A stretch of DNA of 64,000 nt from an uncultured Bellilinea sp. (lineage in GTDB: Bacteria > Chloroflexota > Anaerolineae > Anaerolineales > Anaerolineaceae), in NCBI GenBank assembly GCA_938040735.1, contig CALHYE010000002.1:1-64000 (forward strand), in the 5' to 3' direction. The notes under the pieces were generated by a model. The model was not told the origin of the DNA. It did not search any database and saw nothing but the letters and a program-made list of their open reading frames with translations. Position 1 is the stretch's first letter. Every line of letters starts with the position of its first letter. Below, piece by piece: positions 28,247 to 36,753 of the stretch. The position numbers and the translations under genes are program-made.

Positions 28247-29788
28247 ATGGACTTTCTTGCCAATCATCTACTGAGCCTGATCCTGTTCACCCCAACGGCG
28301 GCTGCGTTGGTTATGCTGATATTGCCTAAAGAGAAAACCGCTCTGTTGCGGTTTTTTGCCTTTTCTGCCTCGTTGATTCCCCTTGCGCTTACCCTGGTGG
28401 TCTGGGCTGGTTTTGATCCTCAGCCGAGCGCTGGTATGCCTTTCCAGTTTGTGGAAAAAGCCGAATGGTACAGCGCCATTCAGGCATCCTATCATCTGGG
28501 GGTAGATGGAATTTCATTGCCGATGGTTCTGCTGACCACCTTGCTGACCCCGCTTGCCATACTGGCTTCATACAGCATTGAAGAGCGGGTCAAATCCTAC
28601 ATGATCCTGTTCCTTCTGCTTGAAACGGGCATGCTGGGGGTATTTCTCGCGCTGGATCTGCTGCTGTTCTTCGTTTTCTGGGAAGTCGGCCTGGTTCCGA
28701 TGTATTTTTTGATTGCCCAATGGGGCAGCAAAAACCGCAATTATGCCGCGCTGAAATTTGTTTTATACACGATGGGCGGCTCTCTCGGCTTGCTGCTGGC
28801 AATCCAATTGATGGGAGTGGCGGTTGGCAGTTTTGATTTGCTGGAATTGTATCAACGCTGGCCGGCTCTGAATGAGTTAAGCGTTCCAATCGGATTGCCC
28901 GTTTCAACGGTCAAGGCCATTGCCTTTTGGGCTTTTGTGGTGGCATTTGCCATCAAAGTGCCGGTTTGGCCTTTTCATACCTGGCTGCCGGATGCTCATA
29001 CCGAAGCGCCGACGGCCGGTTCGATGATTCTGGCTGGAGTATTGCTCAAACTCGGCGCCTTTGGCTTTCTGCGATTGGTTCTGCCGCTTTTCCCGTCCGA
29101 ATCGCAGCAATACGCCGGGGCGTTGGCCTTTTTAGGGGTGGCAGCCATTATATTTGGGGCATTGGGCGCCTGGGCGCAAAATGATTTCAAGCGGTTAGTT
29201 GCTTATTCCTCTATTAATCACATGGGGTTTGTGGTATTGGGTATTGCCGCTGCCGCAGCCTTGTTGAATACGACTTCGCCAGTAGGTTTGTTGGACAAGA
29301 ATATCGCCTTGAATGGGGCGGTGCTGCAAATGTTCAATCACGGACTCAGCGCGGCAGGTATGTTCTTTCTGGTGGGTGTATTGTATGAACGCGCTCACAC
29401 CCGTGATTTGAATGATTTTGGCGGTTTGTATGCCGTATTGCCGGTTTATGGCAGCGTGTTGATCTTTACCGCGATGGCATCGCTTGGACTGCCGGGGTTG
29501 AATGGTTTTGTTTCGGAATTTTTGGTCGTAAGGGGCGCCTGGCCAGTGATGACGCTGGCGACGGCGCTGGCTATGATTGGCTTATTCTTTACCGGGGCTT
29601 ATATCCTCAAAGCCTTGAAGATGGTGCTGCATGGCCCGCTAAATCCCCGCTGGCAGGGCCGCCTTTCCGATATGAGCCGACGGGAAATGATCGTGATTGC
29701 ACCTTTGATGATCTTAATGCTGGTTTTAGGCGTTTGGCCGGCGTGGCTGCTGGATGTGATCAACCGCGCGGTAGCTTTTCTGTTTTGA
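28247..29788 (+). CDS. nuoM: NADH-quinone oxidoreductase subunit M, first copy
   Basis: Antiporter-like subunit of 513 residues. All proton-channel residues of NuoM are present: Glu146 in FVFWEVGLVPMYF, Lys237 in FAIKVPVWPFHTWLPDAH and Lys268 in LLKLGAFGFLR. I choose the ATG at 28247 because GGGGAGG lies 9 bases before it; an ATG two codons earlier is too close. Followed by a second NuoM. Confidence 0.95.
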   Translation: MDFLANHLLSLILFTPTAAALVMLILPKEKTALLRFFAFSASLIPLALTLVVWAGFDPQPSAGMPFQFVEKAEWYSAIQASYHLGVDGISLPMVLLTTLLTPLAILASYSIEERVKSYMILFLLLETGMLGVFLALDLLLFFVFWEVGLVPMYFLIAQWGSKNRNYAALKFVLYTMGGSLGLLLAIQLMGVAVGSFDLLELYQRWPALNELSVPIGLPVSTVKAIAFWAFVVAFAIKVPVWPFHTWLPDAHTEAPTAGSMILAGVLLKLGAFGFLRLVLPLFPSESQQYAGALAFLGVAAIIFGALGAWAQNDFKRLVAYSSINHMGFVVLGIAAAAALLNTTSPVGLLDKNIALNGAVLQMFNHGLSAAGMFFLVGVLYERAHTRDLNDFGGLYAVLPVYGSVLIFTAMASLGLPGLNGFVSEFLVVRGAWPVMTLATALAMIGLFFTGAYILKALKMVLHGPLNPRWQGRLSDMSRREMIVIAPLMILMLVLGVWPAWLLDVINRAVAFLF

Positions 29789-29798
29789 GAGGTGAGTG

Positions 29799-31274
29799 AT
29801 GCAGTTTCCAATTCTGAGCGCTCTGATCTTCACTCCCATCGCAGCCGGGGTTATTTTACTTTTGATTCCTGCCGAAAATCGAGTTTGGATTCGGCGGATT
29901 GCGCTAGCGGCAGCCATACTCATCCTGCTGATGGCTTTTGTTTTGTACTTTACCTATGACGTTGACCGGGCTGGTTATCAATTTATCGAAGAGGCAAACT
30001 GGCTTCCGCAATTCGGTATCCATTACAAATTAGGTATTGACGGTATCAGTCTGCCGTTAGTGCTGCTTTCTGGGTTGGTCATTTTCTCAGGTGTGTTGGT
30101 TTCGTGGAATATTGAGGATCGGCCGCGTGAGTTTTTCTCGTTCCTCATGTTTTTAGGCGCCAGCGTGTTGGGCGTATTTTGCGCGCTGGATTTGTTCCTG
30201 TTGTTTTTCTTCTTTGAACTGGCTGTTTTTCCAAAATACCTTATGATCGTCGTATGGGGCTATCCAAAGACCCGTGAATATGGCGGAATGAAGTTAACCC
30301 TTTATCTCTTCATCGGATCGGTGATTGCCCTGGTTGGAACGCTGGCCGTTTACTTCGGCTCCGGTTTACGCACGTTTGATTTGCTGGCATTGGAACAGGC
30401 CGGTTTCCCGCTGGAGTTTCAGCGTCTGTGGTTTCCGTTTGTCTTTTTGGGATTCGCAATTTTGGGAGGCATCTTTCCCTTTCATAGTTGGGCGCCGGAT
30501 GGCCACGTGGCTGCCCCTACCGCCATTTCGATGCTGCTGGCTGGGGTAGAAATGAAAGTTGGCGCCTTTGCGGCTTTGCGGGTGGGCCTTCAATTGTTGC
30601 CGGACGGGGCTCAGTATTGGGCGCCGGCAATATTGCTGTTGGCGACGATCAATGTGGTGTATGGGGCTTTCATTGCCATGGTGCAAACCGATTTTAAGTA
30701 TGTTATCGGCTTTTCATCGGTTTCACACATGGGATTGGTCTTAATCGGTTTTGCCACGCTGAACCGAGATGGCTTGCTGGGTGCCGGGATGCAGATGTTT
30801 TCTCACGGTGTGATGACCGCGCTTTTCTTTGCCATAGTCGGAATGGTGTATGATCGGGCGCATACCCGCGAAATTGGGGAGCTAGGCGGTTTGGTCCGAA
30901 AAATGCCCTGGGCGGCGGTGGGATTTATTATCGGCGGTCTGGTTTCGATGGGAATGCCCGGCTTTTCCGGCTTTGTTTCGGAAATTCCGGTGTTCATGGG
31001 GGCGTGGCAGGTCGCTCCCCTGGTGGCTGTGGTAGCCATCCTTGGTATCTTAATAACCGCAGCCTATATCTTTCTGGTTGTGCGCCGGGTTTTCTTTGGA
31101 GAAATTCCCCCTGAACTGGATCGGAACGTTGGCGATGTTTCCCGTAAAGATAAATTGGTCATTGGGATGTTAGCAGTAGTCATGATTTTGCTGGGTTGGT
31201 TTCCCTCTCTTCTGACCCGTTTGATTGAACCCGGGGTTCAGTCCATCTTAGCCCTGATGGGAGGTGGCCGGTGA
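29799..31274 (+). CDS. NADH-quinone oxidoreductase subunit M, divergent second copy
   Basis: Second NuoM-family protein, 491 residues. It keeps the TM5 Glu140 (FFFFELAVFPKYLM) and Lys253 (GVEMKVGAFAALR), but the otherwise invariant TM7 Lys is Leu222 (GFAILGGIFPFHSW). A new Lys146 lies six residues after Glu140, where the first copy has Met. So it may pump by a modified path, or not at all. The start at 29799 follows GAGGTGAG. It overlaps nuoN (GTGA). Confidence 0.92.
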   Translation: MQFPILSALIFTPIAAGVILLLIPAENRVWIRRIALAAAILILLMAFVLYFTYDVDRAGYQFIEEANWLPQFGIHYKLGIDGISLPLVLLSGLVIFSGVLVSWNIEDRPREFFSFLMFLGASVLGVFCALDLFLLFFFFELAVFPKYLMIVVWGYPKTREYGGMKLTLYLFIGSVIALVGTLAVYFGSGLRTFDLLALEQAGFPLEFQRLWFPFVFLGFAILGGIFPFHSWAPDGHVAAPTAISMLLAGVEMKVGAFAALRVGLQLLPDGAQYWAPAILLLATINVVYGAFIAMVQTDFKYVIGFSSVSHMGLVLIGFATLNRDGLLGAGMQMFSHGVMTALFFAIVGMVYDRAHTREIGELGGLVRKMPWAAVGFIIGGLVSMGMPGFSGFVSEIPVFMGAWQVAPLVAVVAILGILITAAYIFLVVRRVFFGEIPPELDRNVGDVSRKDKLVIGMLAVVMILLGWFPSLLTRLIEPGVQSILALMGGGR

Positions 31275-32737
31275 ACACCGCCTTTACCCCTGATATGTGG
31301 CGCTCGATTTTGCCTGAAATCGGTCTGCTGATTCTGGCATTTATCTTGTTGATCTTTGATCTGATCTGGCTTAAGCAGCCTCAGACGCGCGCTAAATGGC
31401 TGGGATGGATGACCAGTATCGGCGTTATCCTGATCATGGGGATATGCGTTGTTTTTGCACTACCCCAAGGACAGGGCAGCTTGGAGTGGGGCGGCATGCT
31501 GCGATTTGATATGGCCGGATTTGTGTTTCGGATGATTTTCCTGAGCGCTGCCGCATTAACCGCTTTATTCGCCAGCCAATTTGAGGCTTTGAAAAAACGG
31601 GGTGAATTTTATGCTCTCTTATTGATCAGCACGCTGGGAATGAATTTGATGGCCTCGGCGGCGGATTTGATTATGATCTTTCTGGCTATTGAAACCACTT
31701 CGATACCTTTATACGTCATGGCAGGCTTCCTGACCCGCGATGACCGTTCGGTTGAGGCCGGTATCAAGTATTTCCTTTTTGGGGCAATTACCTCAGCCGT
31801 GATGTTGTACGGTTTTAGCCTGATCTATGGGCTTACCGGCACTACCCAGATTTATGAATTGCGTTCCGCTTTTCAAACAGGGAATTTGCCGATTGAGTTG
31901 GCTGGTTTGGCGATGATTCTCGTGCTGGTCGGTTTTGGATTTAAGATTTCTGCAGCCCCGTTTCATTTTTGGGCGCCGGATGTCTATCAGGGCGCGCCAA
32001 CGCCGGTGGCCGGTTTTCTCTCCACCGCCAGCAAAGCGGCCGGCTTTGTGGTACTTCTACGGGTTATCCAGATTGCGTTTGCTGACCAGAGCGTTTTGTG
32101 GAGTGTTTTGATTGCCGTTCTTGCTACAGCCAGCATGCTGATCGGAAATTACCTTGCTCTTGCGCAACGTAGCGTCAAACGCCTGCTGGCGTATTCTTCA
32201 ATTGCGCATGCCGGTTATATATTAATAGGCGTGGCATCCGATTCTGAATTAGGCACGTTATCGGTGGTGTATTACCTGATCGCCTATCTGGTGACCAATC
32301 TGGCTGCTTTCGGTATCGTGAACCTGATCGAGAATCGGGTAGGGTCGGATGAGATCAGCGCTCTGGCGGGGTTGAATCGGCGTTCAGCCGGATTGGGACT
32401 TGCCATGCTGGCTGCTTTGCTTTCGCTTGGGGGTATTCCACCTTTTGCGGGTTTCTTTGCCAAACTGTTGGTCTTTGCTGCCGCTGTTGAACGAGGTTTG
32501 ATCTGGCTGGCGCTGGTTGGGGTATTCAATGCCGTTGTGGGTTTGTATTATTACTTGAATGTCCTCAAAGTCATTTACCTGCAATCCCCGACAGAGGAAA
32601 AGGAAATTGTCCCCGCTACGCCGGCCTGGAGGATTGCCTTATGGGTGTGTATGGCAGGCATTCTGCTGATTGGCTTCTGGTTTGTGCCGTGGTATTCGTG
32701 GGCGCAGGCTGCGACAAGCGCAATCTGGATTTATTGA
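31271..32737 (+). CDS. nuoN: NADH-quinone oxidoreductase subunit N
   Basis: Antiporter-like subunit of 488 residues, starting at GTG with an overlap to the previous gene. NuoN motifs: FLAIETTSIPLYVMAGF, GFGFKISAAPFHFWAPDVYQ with the TM7 Lys, and AQRSVKRLLAYSSIAHAGYI. Last gene of the nuo cluster. A promoter for the ATP synthase genes overlaps its stop codon. Confidence 0.97.
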   Translation: MNTAFTPDMWRSILPEIGLLILAFILLIFDLIWLKQPQTRAKWLGWMTSIGVILIMGICVVFALPQGQGSLEWGGMLRFDMAGFVFRMIFLSAAALTALFASQFEALKKRGEFYALLLISTLGMNLMASAADLIMIFLAIETTSIPLYVMAGFLTRDDRSVEAGIKYFLFGAITSAVMLYGFSLIYGLTGTTQIYELRSAFQTGNLPIELAGLAMILVLVGFGFKISAAPFHFWAPDVYQGAPTPVAGFLSTASKAAGFVVLLRVIQIAFADQSVLWSVLIAVLATASMLIGNYLALAQRSVKRLLAYSSIAHAGYILIGVASDSELGTLSVVYYLIAYLVTNLAAFGIVNLIENRVGSDEISALAGLNRRSAGLGLAMLAALLSLGGIPPFAGFFAKLLVFAAAVERGLIWLALVGVFNAVVGLYYYLNVLKVIYLQSPTEEKEIVPATPAWRIALWVCMAGILLIGFWFVPWYSWAQAATSAIWIY

Positions 32738-32762
32738 CGCGTTATTTTGCATCTGATATAAT
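32734..32762 (+). promoter_or_regulatory. Promoter of the atp operon
   Basis: TTGACG (32734-32739, 5/6) and perfect TATAAT (32757-32762) with 17-base spacing. The -35 covers the nuoN stop codon. The start ATG of the first atp gene lies only 10 bases after the -10, so the transcript would have almost no leader. Confidence 0.75.
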
Positions 32763-32771
32763 GTTTCCGTC

Positions 32772-33086
32772 ATGAGCCAACCAAACGCCGACGAACCATC
32801 ACGACGCCAAAAAATTCTCAATCTGACCCTGGCGAGCGTAACGGCGCAGGTGGGATGTATCACACTGGTGATTGTGTTGGCTGCTATTTTTGCAGGCATC
32901 TGGCTGGACAACCGTTTTGAAACCCGTCCATGGTTTACCCTGGGATTACTGGTGGTGAGCGTTCCAGTATCTCTGGCAATTATGTTTTGGATTGTTCGAT
33001 TGGCAGTTTCAAAGATAAAACCCGGTTCTGGTCAGCCGAATAAATCCGACAAGAAGGAGGAAACGGGTCTTGGAAACAACGCGTAA
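32772..33086 (+). CDS. AtpZ/AtpI-like ATP synthase accessory protein
   Basis: Membrane protein of 104 residues with two helices (TLVIVLAAIFAGIWLDNRF and FTLGLLVVSVPVSLAIMFWI) and a basic, hydrophilic C-terminal tail. This is the pattern of the AtpI/AtpZ group at the head of bacterial atp operons, proposed to help c-ring assembly or Mg2+ supply. Its 3' end overlaps atpB by 17 bases. Confidence 0.8.
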   Translation: MSQPNADEPSRRQKILNLTLASVTAQVGCITLVIVLAAIFAGIWLDNRFETRPWFTLGLLVVSVPVSLAIMFWIVRLAVSKIKPGSGQPNKSDKKEETGLGNNA

Positions 33087-34041
33087 ATGGCGCTGGGGAA
33101 AAAACCGTTGGATTGTGCTGTTGTTTATTGTGTTGAGTGTTGTAGCCATTAACATTGCCGCACCTGTCCAGCCTCACATTCAAGTGGCCCCCGAAAGAAT
33201 CATTGAAGAACCCTTGTTCAATTTGGGCCCGTTAGGAGATTTTTACCTGATTAACACCCTGCCAACGTTGGTGGTTGTTGATCTGATCATCCTTGCGATT
33301 GCTTTCGCGGTGCGGCAAAGTCTGCGCAAAGGCGACCTTGTCCCGCGTGGAATTGCCGGCGCGATGGAAGGTTTAATTGAGGTTTTATACAACCTGACCG
33401 AATCGGCAGCCGGTAAACATGCCCGGCGCATCTTCCCGTGGTTTGCAACCATTATGATCCTGGTGCTGGTTGCCAACCTGATGAAAATCTTACCGGGCAT
33501 GGAAGCGATTGGGGTGATGCACCATGCTGAGCATGGTCATCCCATTCAAAATTTGTTTGGGAATGTTTACACGGTTCTACCCGGGGAGGCGGAACATGGC
33601 GAGGGTTACATTCTGACTCCCTTCTTTCGCGCTCTTTCGACGGATTTGAACTTCACCCTGGCTCTCGCCTTGATTTCGGTGTTCATGACGCAGGTCATTG
33701 GGGTGCAGACTCAAGGATTACGTTACTTCACTAAATTCATCAACTTTACAACCATGTTCAAGAAACCCTTTTTTGGGTTTATGGACTTTCTGGTCGGTTT
33801 GCTGGAATTGATTTCTGAATTCGCCAAAATTCTTTCATTTACATTCCGTTTGTTTGGCGTCATGTTCTCCGGTTTTGTATTGGTGGCATTGGTGGCAACC
33901 ATGCTTCCCGTTTTTGTGCCCTCCATGATCTACATGTTTGAGGTTTTCATGGGTCTTATTCAAGCCTTTGTCTTCGGAATGTTGACAATGGTCTTTATGG
34001 CGATGGCGACCCGCGGTCATGGCGAGGAAGAACATCACTGA
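33070..34041 (+). CDS. atpB: ATP synthase Fo subunit a
   Basis: Protein of 323 residues, a half-channel subunit of Fo. It starts at TTG 33070 with AGGAGG 9-10 bases before it. Subunit-a features: LGPLGDFYLINTLPTLVVVD, and the TM4-5 region with EFAKILSFTFRLFGVMFSG, where the essential Arg of RLFG faces the c-ring. Ends in a His/Glu-rich tail. Confidence 0.96.
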   Translation: METTRKWRWGKNRWIVLLFIVLSVVAINIAAPVQPHIQVAPERIIEEPLFNLGPLGDFYLINTLPTLVVVDLIILAIAFAVRQSLRKGDLVPRGIAGAMEGLIEVLYNLTESAAGKHARRIFPWFATIMILVLVANLMKILPGMEAIGVMHHAEHGHPIQNLFGNVYTVLPGEAEHGEGYILTPFFRALSTDLNFTLALALISVFMTQVIGVQTQGLRYFTKFINFTTMFKKPFFGFMDFLVGLLELISEFAKILSFTFRLFGVMFSGFVLVALVATMLPVFVPSMIYMFEVFMGLIQAFVFGMLTMVFMAMATRGHGEEEHH

Positions 34042-34082
34042 GATTTGAAATTATCCATCACATTTGAGGAGGTCAACTAACA

Positions 34083-34319
34083 ATGGAAGGCGACATCGTT
34101 TTAGCAGCAAAATTTATCGGCGCGGGTCTGGCGATGATCGGCGCGCTCGGCGCAGGGGTTGGCATTGGCTTGAGTGTGCAGGGCGCTTTGCAGGGCATGG
34201 CGCGCAACCCGGATGCCTACGGTAATTTGCTCACCAACATGATTTTGGGCATTGCTTTTTCCGAAGCGATTGCAATTTACTGTCTGGTGATTGCATTTTT
34301 GATGTTGTTCGTGCTATAA
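34083..34319 (+). CDS. atpE: ATP synthase Fo subunit c
   Basis: Proteolipid of 78 residues, two helices with the loop ARNPDAYGN. The ion-binding residue is Glu61 (AFSEAIAIY). The positions that bind Na+ in Ilyobacter (Gln in the first helix, Ser and Thr after Glu) are Ile28, Ala62 and Ile63 here, so H+ is the likely coupling ion. GAGGAGG precedes the ATG. Confidence 0.97.
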   Translation: MEGDIVLAAKFIGAGLAMIGALGAGVGIGLSVQGALQGMARNPDAYGNLLTNMILGIAFSEAIAIYCLVIAFLMLFVL

Positions 34320-34329
34320 GGAGGCCGCT

Positions 34330-35067
34330 TTGGAAAAGTTAGGTATTACCCTAGGCTTTCTCTTAATCCAAATCCTTTCGTTTGGGATTGTTTTTATTGT
34401 TCTCAAGGAATGGGTGTATAAACCGCTGACAGCTCAATTAGAAAAACGCCGGCGGGCAATTGCTCAAGGGTTGGAGGATGCCCGTGTAGCCGCTGAGGCG
34501 CGGGCAAATGCGGAACGCGAATCCAGCCGGATTATTGCTGAGGCTCAGCAAAAAGCGGCCGAAATTGTGAGAGAGGCAACCGAACGAGCCGAAGCCGCCG
34601 CCAAAGATGTGCGCTTGCAAGCCAATGCCGAAATTGCCAAAGCCCGTGAGCAAGCCATGGCTGAGATTGAACAAGAACGCAACCGGGTGTTAAGCGAAGT
34701 GCGCGGTCAAATTGCAGCCTTAGCCATTGCAGCAACCCAAAAGTTGATTGGCGCTACGCTGGACGAACAACGCCAGCATGCGCTTTTGGAAGAATTCTTC
34801 TCGGGGGTGCGGGGCGGTAAAGTAATCATTTTGGAAAATGAGACGATCGGCGGACAGACTGCAGAAATCACCAGCGCCTTACCACTTACGGATGCCGAAC
34901 AACAAGCCGTCAAGCAGGACGTGCTGGCCAAATTGGGTGGGGCTGCGTCGGTCGCTTTTCGGGTTGACCCCTCCATTTTGGGCGGTTTGATTATCAAAGT
35001 GGGCGATCGGGTCATTGATGGGTCGGTGGCCGGTCAGTTACAAGGCTTACGCCAGACCTTACTCTAA
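34330..35067 (+). CDS. ATP synthase b-delta fusion subunit
   Basis: Protein of 245 residues starting at TTG with AAGGAGG upstream. The N-terminal membrane helix and long Ala/Glu/Arg-rich coiled coil (to about residue 160) are those of subunit b. From about residue 178 (SALPLTDAEQQAVKQDV... SILGGLIIKVGDRVIDGSV) it matches the C-terminal part of delta. The N-terminal six-helix domain of delta, which caps the alpha subunits, is not seen. It forms the peripheral stalk. The operon stops here: no alpha, gamma, beta or epsilon gene follows. Confidence 0.9.
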   Translation: MEKLGITLGFLLIQILSFGIVFIVLKEWVYKPLTAQLEKRRRAIAQGLEDARVAAEARANAERESSRIIAEAQQKAAEIVREATERAEAAAKDVRLQANAEIAKAREQAMAEIEQERNRVLSEVRGQIAALAIAATQKLIGATLDEQRQHALLEEFFSGVRGGKVIILENETIGGQTAEITSALPLTDAEQQAVKQDVLAKLGGAASVAFRVDPSILGGLIIKVGDRVIDGSVAGQLQGLRQTLL

Positions 35068-35090
35068 AAACTTTTTGGGTAGGAGAATTT

Positions 35091-35127
35091 TGCCACCTGT
35101 GTTATAAAATGACAGGTGGCATTTGTT
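35091..35127 (+). terminator. Terminator after the atp genes
   Basis: A 10-bp perfect stem (35091-35100 with 35112-35121), 11-base loop, then TTTGTT. It ends the Fo operon. The 3' arm includes AGGTGG (35114-35119), the only Shine-Dalgarno-like sequence before murE. Confidence 0.75.
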
Positions 35128-35131
35128 ATCC

Positions 35132-36697
35132 ATGATGAAGAGCCTTGAGGATCTTATCCAAACCCTTCCGTTCCAAGCGCTGGCTGCCCAACATTTGGGA
35201 GGGGTGAAAGTGAGCGGTATTGTGCTGGATTCGCGGCAGGTGCAGCCGGGTTATTTGTTTGTCGCTTTGAGTGGTGGAAGTACGGATGGCCACCGCTATA
35301 TTCCCTCTGCCGTTGAGCGGGGGGCGGCTGCCGTAGTTGGAAGCAGGCCTTTGAATGAAATTCCAGCTGACTTGCCCTATGTTCAGGTGGCTGATACGCG
35401 GCTGGCATTGGCGTATCTTTCGGCGGCTTTTTTTGACTTTCCGGCGCGATTCCTAACGGTGATCGGCGTAACAGGCACGGATGGCAAAACGACCACCTCG
35501 AGCATCATTTTTTCCATTCTGCGCAGCGCTGGATTAAACGCCGGGATGGTCTCCACGGTCAACGCGGTAATTGGGGATGAGGTCATAGACACCGGTTTTC
35601 ATGTTACCACGCCCGAAGCGCCGGATGTGCAACGATATCTGGCAAAAATGCGTGATGCCGGTTTGACGCATGTGGTCCTGGAGGCGACTTCGCATGGTTT
35701 AGCGCAAGATCGGGTGACTGCCTGCGAGTTCGATATTGGGGTCGTGACCAACATCACCCATGAACATTTAGATTATCACGGTTCGTATGAGGCGTATCGG
35801 GCTGCCAAAGCCCGCCTGTTTCAGCATTTGCAAACCACAGTTGCCAAACCACAAGGAAATCCGCGGCTGGCCGTGCTGAATCGCGATGACGAATCTTATG
35901 ATTATCTGAATGACTTGATAAGCGGTAGAAAGTTGACCTACAGTGTCGGTAGCACGGCTGATTTTATGGCGCTTCATGCCGAATATTCGCCAGCGGGGCT
36001 TACCTTTCAAGTTCGCTTTGACGGAAAAAATCTGATAAAAATGAACAGCCGTCTGGTCGGAGAATACAACCTCTCCAATATTCTGGCGGCTCTGACAGCT
36101 ACAATTGGGGGGTTAGGTATACCGCCAGCTGACGCAGTCCTAGGGGTGGAGAAGATGAACCCCGTGCCGGGGAGGATGGAACGAATTGATTTGGGGCAGG
36201 ATTTTACCGCCATTGTGGATTTTGCCCATACTCCAAATGCGCTTAAGCGAGCGCTTCAAACGGCGCGTCGGATGACCGGCGGAAGGGTGATTGCGGTATT
36301 TGGTTCGGCCGGACTGCGCGATCGGCTCAAACGAAGGATGATGGCGGAGGTTTCGGCAGAAATGGCGGATGTTACCATCTTGACCGCAGAGGACCCGCGC
36401 ACCGAGTCGCTGGAGGCAATTTTGGAAGAGATGGCAAAGGCTGCGCAATTACGGGGAGGAATTGAGGGAAAAAATCTGTTTCGTGTAGCCGATAGGGGGG
36501 CGGCAATTCGACTGGGTGTTCAGTTGGCAAAACCCGGCGATCTGGTCATGGCGCTGGGTAAAGGTCACGAGCAATCCATGTGTTTTGGAGAGATAGAGTA
36601 CCCGTGGGATGACCGGACTGCCATGCGGGCAGCGCTTGCAGAGCGGCTGGGACTGCCCGGCTATCCCATGCCCTATCTACCCACACAAACATCCTGA
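35132..36697 (+). CDS. murE: UDP-N-acetylmuramyl-tripeptide synthetase
   Basis: Protein of about 521 residues with the Mur ligase layout: N-terminal UDP-MurNAc domain (SGIVLDSRQVQPG), ATP P-loop GVTGTDGKTTTSS near residues 112-124, central TTPEAPDVQRYL and ATSHGLAQDRV, and the C-terminal domain. It adds the third residue of the peptidoglycan stem. The specificity loop reads EDPR rather than the DNPR of meso-diaminopimelate enzymes, so Lys or Orn is possible. Two ATGs (35132, 35135) are candidates for the start. Confidence 0.93.
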   Translation: MMKSLEDLIQTLPFQALAAQHLGGVKVSGIVLDSRQVQPGYLFVALSGGSTDGHRYIPSAVERGAAAVVGSRPLNEIPADLPYVQVADTRLALAYLSAAFFDFPARFLTVIGVTGTDGKTTTSSIIFSILRSAGLNAGMVSTVNAVIGDEVIDTGFHVTTPEAPDVQRYLAKMRDAGLTHVVLEATSHGLAQDRVTACEFDIGVVTNITHEHLDYHGSYEAYRAAKARLFQHLQTTVAKPQGNPRLAVLNRDDESYDYLNDLISGRKLTYSVGSTADFMALHAEYSPAGLTFQVRFDGKNLIKMNSRLVGEYNLSNILAALTATIGGLGIPPADAVLGVEKMNPVPGRMERIDLGQDFTAIVDFAHTPNALKRALQTARRMTGGRVIAVFGSAGLRDRLKRRMMAEVSAEMADVTILTAEDPRTESLEAILEEMAKAAQLRGGIEGKNLFRVADRGAAIRLGVQLAKPGDLVMALGKGHEQSMCFGEIEYPWDDRTAMRAALAERLGLPGYPMPYLPTQTS

Positions 36698-36705
36698 AAA
36701 ACAAA

Positions 36706-36729
36706 CCACCCACCTGTTCTGGTGGGCGG
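36706..36729 (-). terminator. Terminator of pnp, probably bidirectional
   Basis: A 9-bp stem (36706-36714 with 36721-36729, one G-T pair) with a 6-base loop. On the minus strand it is followed by TTTGTTTTT; on the + strand by TTGTT. It lies between convergent murE and pnp and may end both. Confidence 0.8.
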
Positions 36730-36753
36730 TTGTTAAGTCTTCTGGATTGATTT

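Noticed and set aside
34083-34319. Na+-coupled c-ring
   Set aside because: The Gln and Ser/Thr ligands of Na+-type c subunits are replaced by Ile28, Ala62 and Ile63.
32772-35067. N-ATPase (alternate Na+-translocating F-ATPase) operon
   Set aside because: The long b subunit is similar, but no AtpR is seen, the c subunit lacks Na+ ligands, and beta and epsilon genes do not precede.
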